In this document: positions 62,700 through 64,000 of the stretch, one piece after another
Numbering within the stretch: position 1 is the stretch's first letter
How the letters are laid out: the number at the start of each line of letters is the position of its first letter
Source: Dioscorea cayenensis subsp. rotundata
Taxonomy: Eukaryota; Streptophyta; Magnoliopsida; Dioscoreales; Dioscoreaceae
Assembly (NCBI RefSeq): GCF_009730915.1
Contig: NW_024086832.1
Span: forward strand, 1 to 64,000
Length of the DNA: 64,000 nucleotides
Reading direction: 5' to 3'
Program-made: the position numbers and the translations under genes
The notes under the pieces: model-generated
The model's database searches: none
Told to the model about the DNA's origin: nothing
What the model saw: only the letters and a program-made list of their open reading frames with translations

Positions 62700-64000
62700 T
62701 AATCTCTTTATCTCTTTTTCATTCCATCTTTGTTTTCGCAATCTTTTCTCAATTCGAATGCTTTGTTTTGGTTCTTGAATGCATGAATCAAGAGAACATC
62801 TTGGGCTGTTTTTGTATATATATAAGGTTGGATTTTTCACCATTTAAGTTGTTCCATTTTTAAGAATTTTGCTTTTGATGATATAGAGAGTGTTGTTTCC
62901 ATGAATAGTAGCTAAAAATTGGATCTTTCTTGTTTTGAAGTTGTGATTTTGCCTTCTAATTACACTTGTTTTTCTCAATTTAATCCTTTTGTTTGAAATT
63001 TGTAGTTTTTACATAAAATTTTTGCATAATTTTGTCTCATGACTATGTATTGTTGTTATACTGATGTCTATTGTTATGTGTGCATGAACTTTACGCTCTA
63101 ATCTTATCTTGACTGAGAGTTTGAATGAAATGTTTTTGTATTTCCTTTTCAATTTGTATTGTGAGTGTGAAGGTATTTGTATTCTGTGTTTGTGTTTGAG
63201 TTCCATCAAAATTCACCAATTGTTTTTTTAATAATGTCTGGTTTTGTATTAGTTTTGATTGTATGTGAATGTATTATTCAATAATTTTCATCTCAACTGT
63301 GAGAGTGAATTTTTTAACGTCCACATTTTGATTTTGGTATTGACTGAATGCATTTATACTCTGTATTTTGTATATGCTGTGGTTATATTTCTTCCCTGTA
63401 TTTGTATTCTGTTTTTCGAATTTTGATTGTAAAATGATCTCCATTTTTGTGGTAATTTATTTGTAATGTTGTGTTCAGATTACGATGGATTGCGAATGAA
63501 TGTATATGTCCTCGGCATTCGATTCCAATTGAAATTTTATACGTTTCTTATACCTTGACACATACTTTTATTTTGAATGGTTTTTTATTCAGATTTCAAT
63601 CTTGACTGTGAGTGAATGTGGTCCAACTCTGAATTTTATTTTGACCCAAAATTTCATATGTTTTTCATATGCTTTTCATCTACTTTGGTTTCACAGTAAA
63701 GCATTATTATTCTATAAAAGTGTCGAATGTGTTATATGGAATTGATTCGATGAAAAGCAACGCATGATTATATTATTTCATATATATATATTCCAATTTT
63801 GACTTTGATTGAGTTTGAATGTGTTTCTTGTGAGAGTGAATTTTATTTGTACTCTCATTTTTATTGTGAATATGAATCATATGATTGTCATATGCAAATG
63901 TTATAGCTGGACAGTTGGGACTCATTGAACAAAAAGTAACACATGATGATACATTTAGGCCAAACATTTGATTATTATATGTCATGATAGAAGAGCCAAA
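62700..64000. other. 3' flank of HSP20-like gene; T-rich, loosely repetitive
   Basis: No coding region. From about 63050 to 63900 related words recur at uneven spacing: TGACTGAGAGTTTGAATG, TGTGAGTGTGAAGG, ACTGTGAGAGTGAATTTT, CTTGACTGTGAGTGAATG and TTGTGAGAGTGAATTTTA, with TTTGTA.TCTG between. This suggests a decayed tandem repeat or long 3' UTR/intron sequence. Confidence 0.45.

Noticed and set aside
62127-62843. 238-residue open frame on the - strand
   Set aside because: Antisense of the HSP20-like gene; its Arg/Pro-rich text is the complement of GC-rich coding sequence.

Overview
This is a plant nuclear (angiosperm) window. It is AT-rich, has GT-AG introns, and carries a CC-NB-LRR resistance gene family, a Raf-like EDR1 kinase gene, plant L1-type LINEs, a Copia element, hAT-like elements and plant telobox/G-box promoter motifs. 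The species cannot be fixed from the sequence alone.

The window is organised as a repeated module: an NLR gene on the + strand faces, tail to tail, an EDR1-like MAPKKK gene on the - strand. Module 1 lies at 1-23.3 kb. Its NLR is cut by the window edge and decayed, with a locally duplicated 3' end. Its EDR1 copy (4464-23242) is a pseudogene whose introns were expanded by an L1 LINE (about 5.9-11.0 kb) and a Copia element (15114-19647, TSD ATTAT, 137-bp LTRs). Directly upstream of this pseudogene lies a partial third EDR1 copy (exons 12, 11 and 10 only, 23.37-28.6 kb). It is interrupted by a hAT-like MITE and by a solo LTR (24388-28164, TSD TGTGA), which itself holds a hAT-like element (26034-27465, TSD GTTGGATG). 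Next come an inverted NLR relic (29.6-30.1 kb) and a LINE 3' fragment.

The middle (32-43.4 kb) holds a full-length but broken L1 LINE with 9-bp target duplications (32048-38499), a scrap of an NLR second exon (38682-38838), and a 3.8-kb foldback-like element with arms of about 750 bp (39557-43405).

Module 2 lies at 43.4-59.3 kb. Its NLR (44693-48316) has a complete three-exon layout but three lesions, including a TGA just before the P-loop. Its EDR1 gene (59101 down to 50743) reads through 13 exons with every splice site and kinase motif in place. Only its last few residues are shifted out of the family's usual tail by one extra base. It is the only NLR or EDR1 copy here that still looks able to work. 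A separate small HSP20-like (alpha-crystallin fold) gene lies at 62190-62699 with its own G-box/site II/telobox promoter.

EDR1-type kinases are known negative regulators of immunity and senescence. A physically linked, co-duplicated NLR/EDR1 module, in which the kinase has outlived its NLR partners, is the most interesting biology in the window. The functional link is inference.
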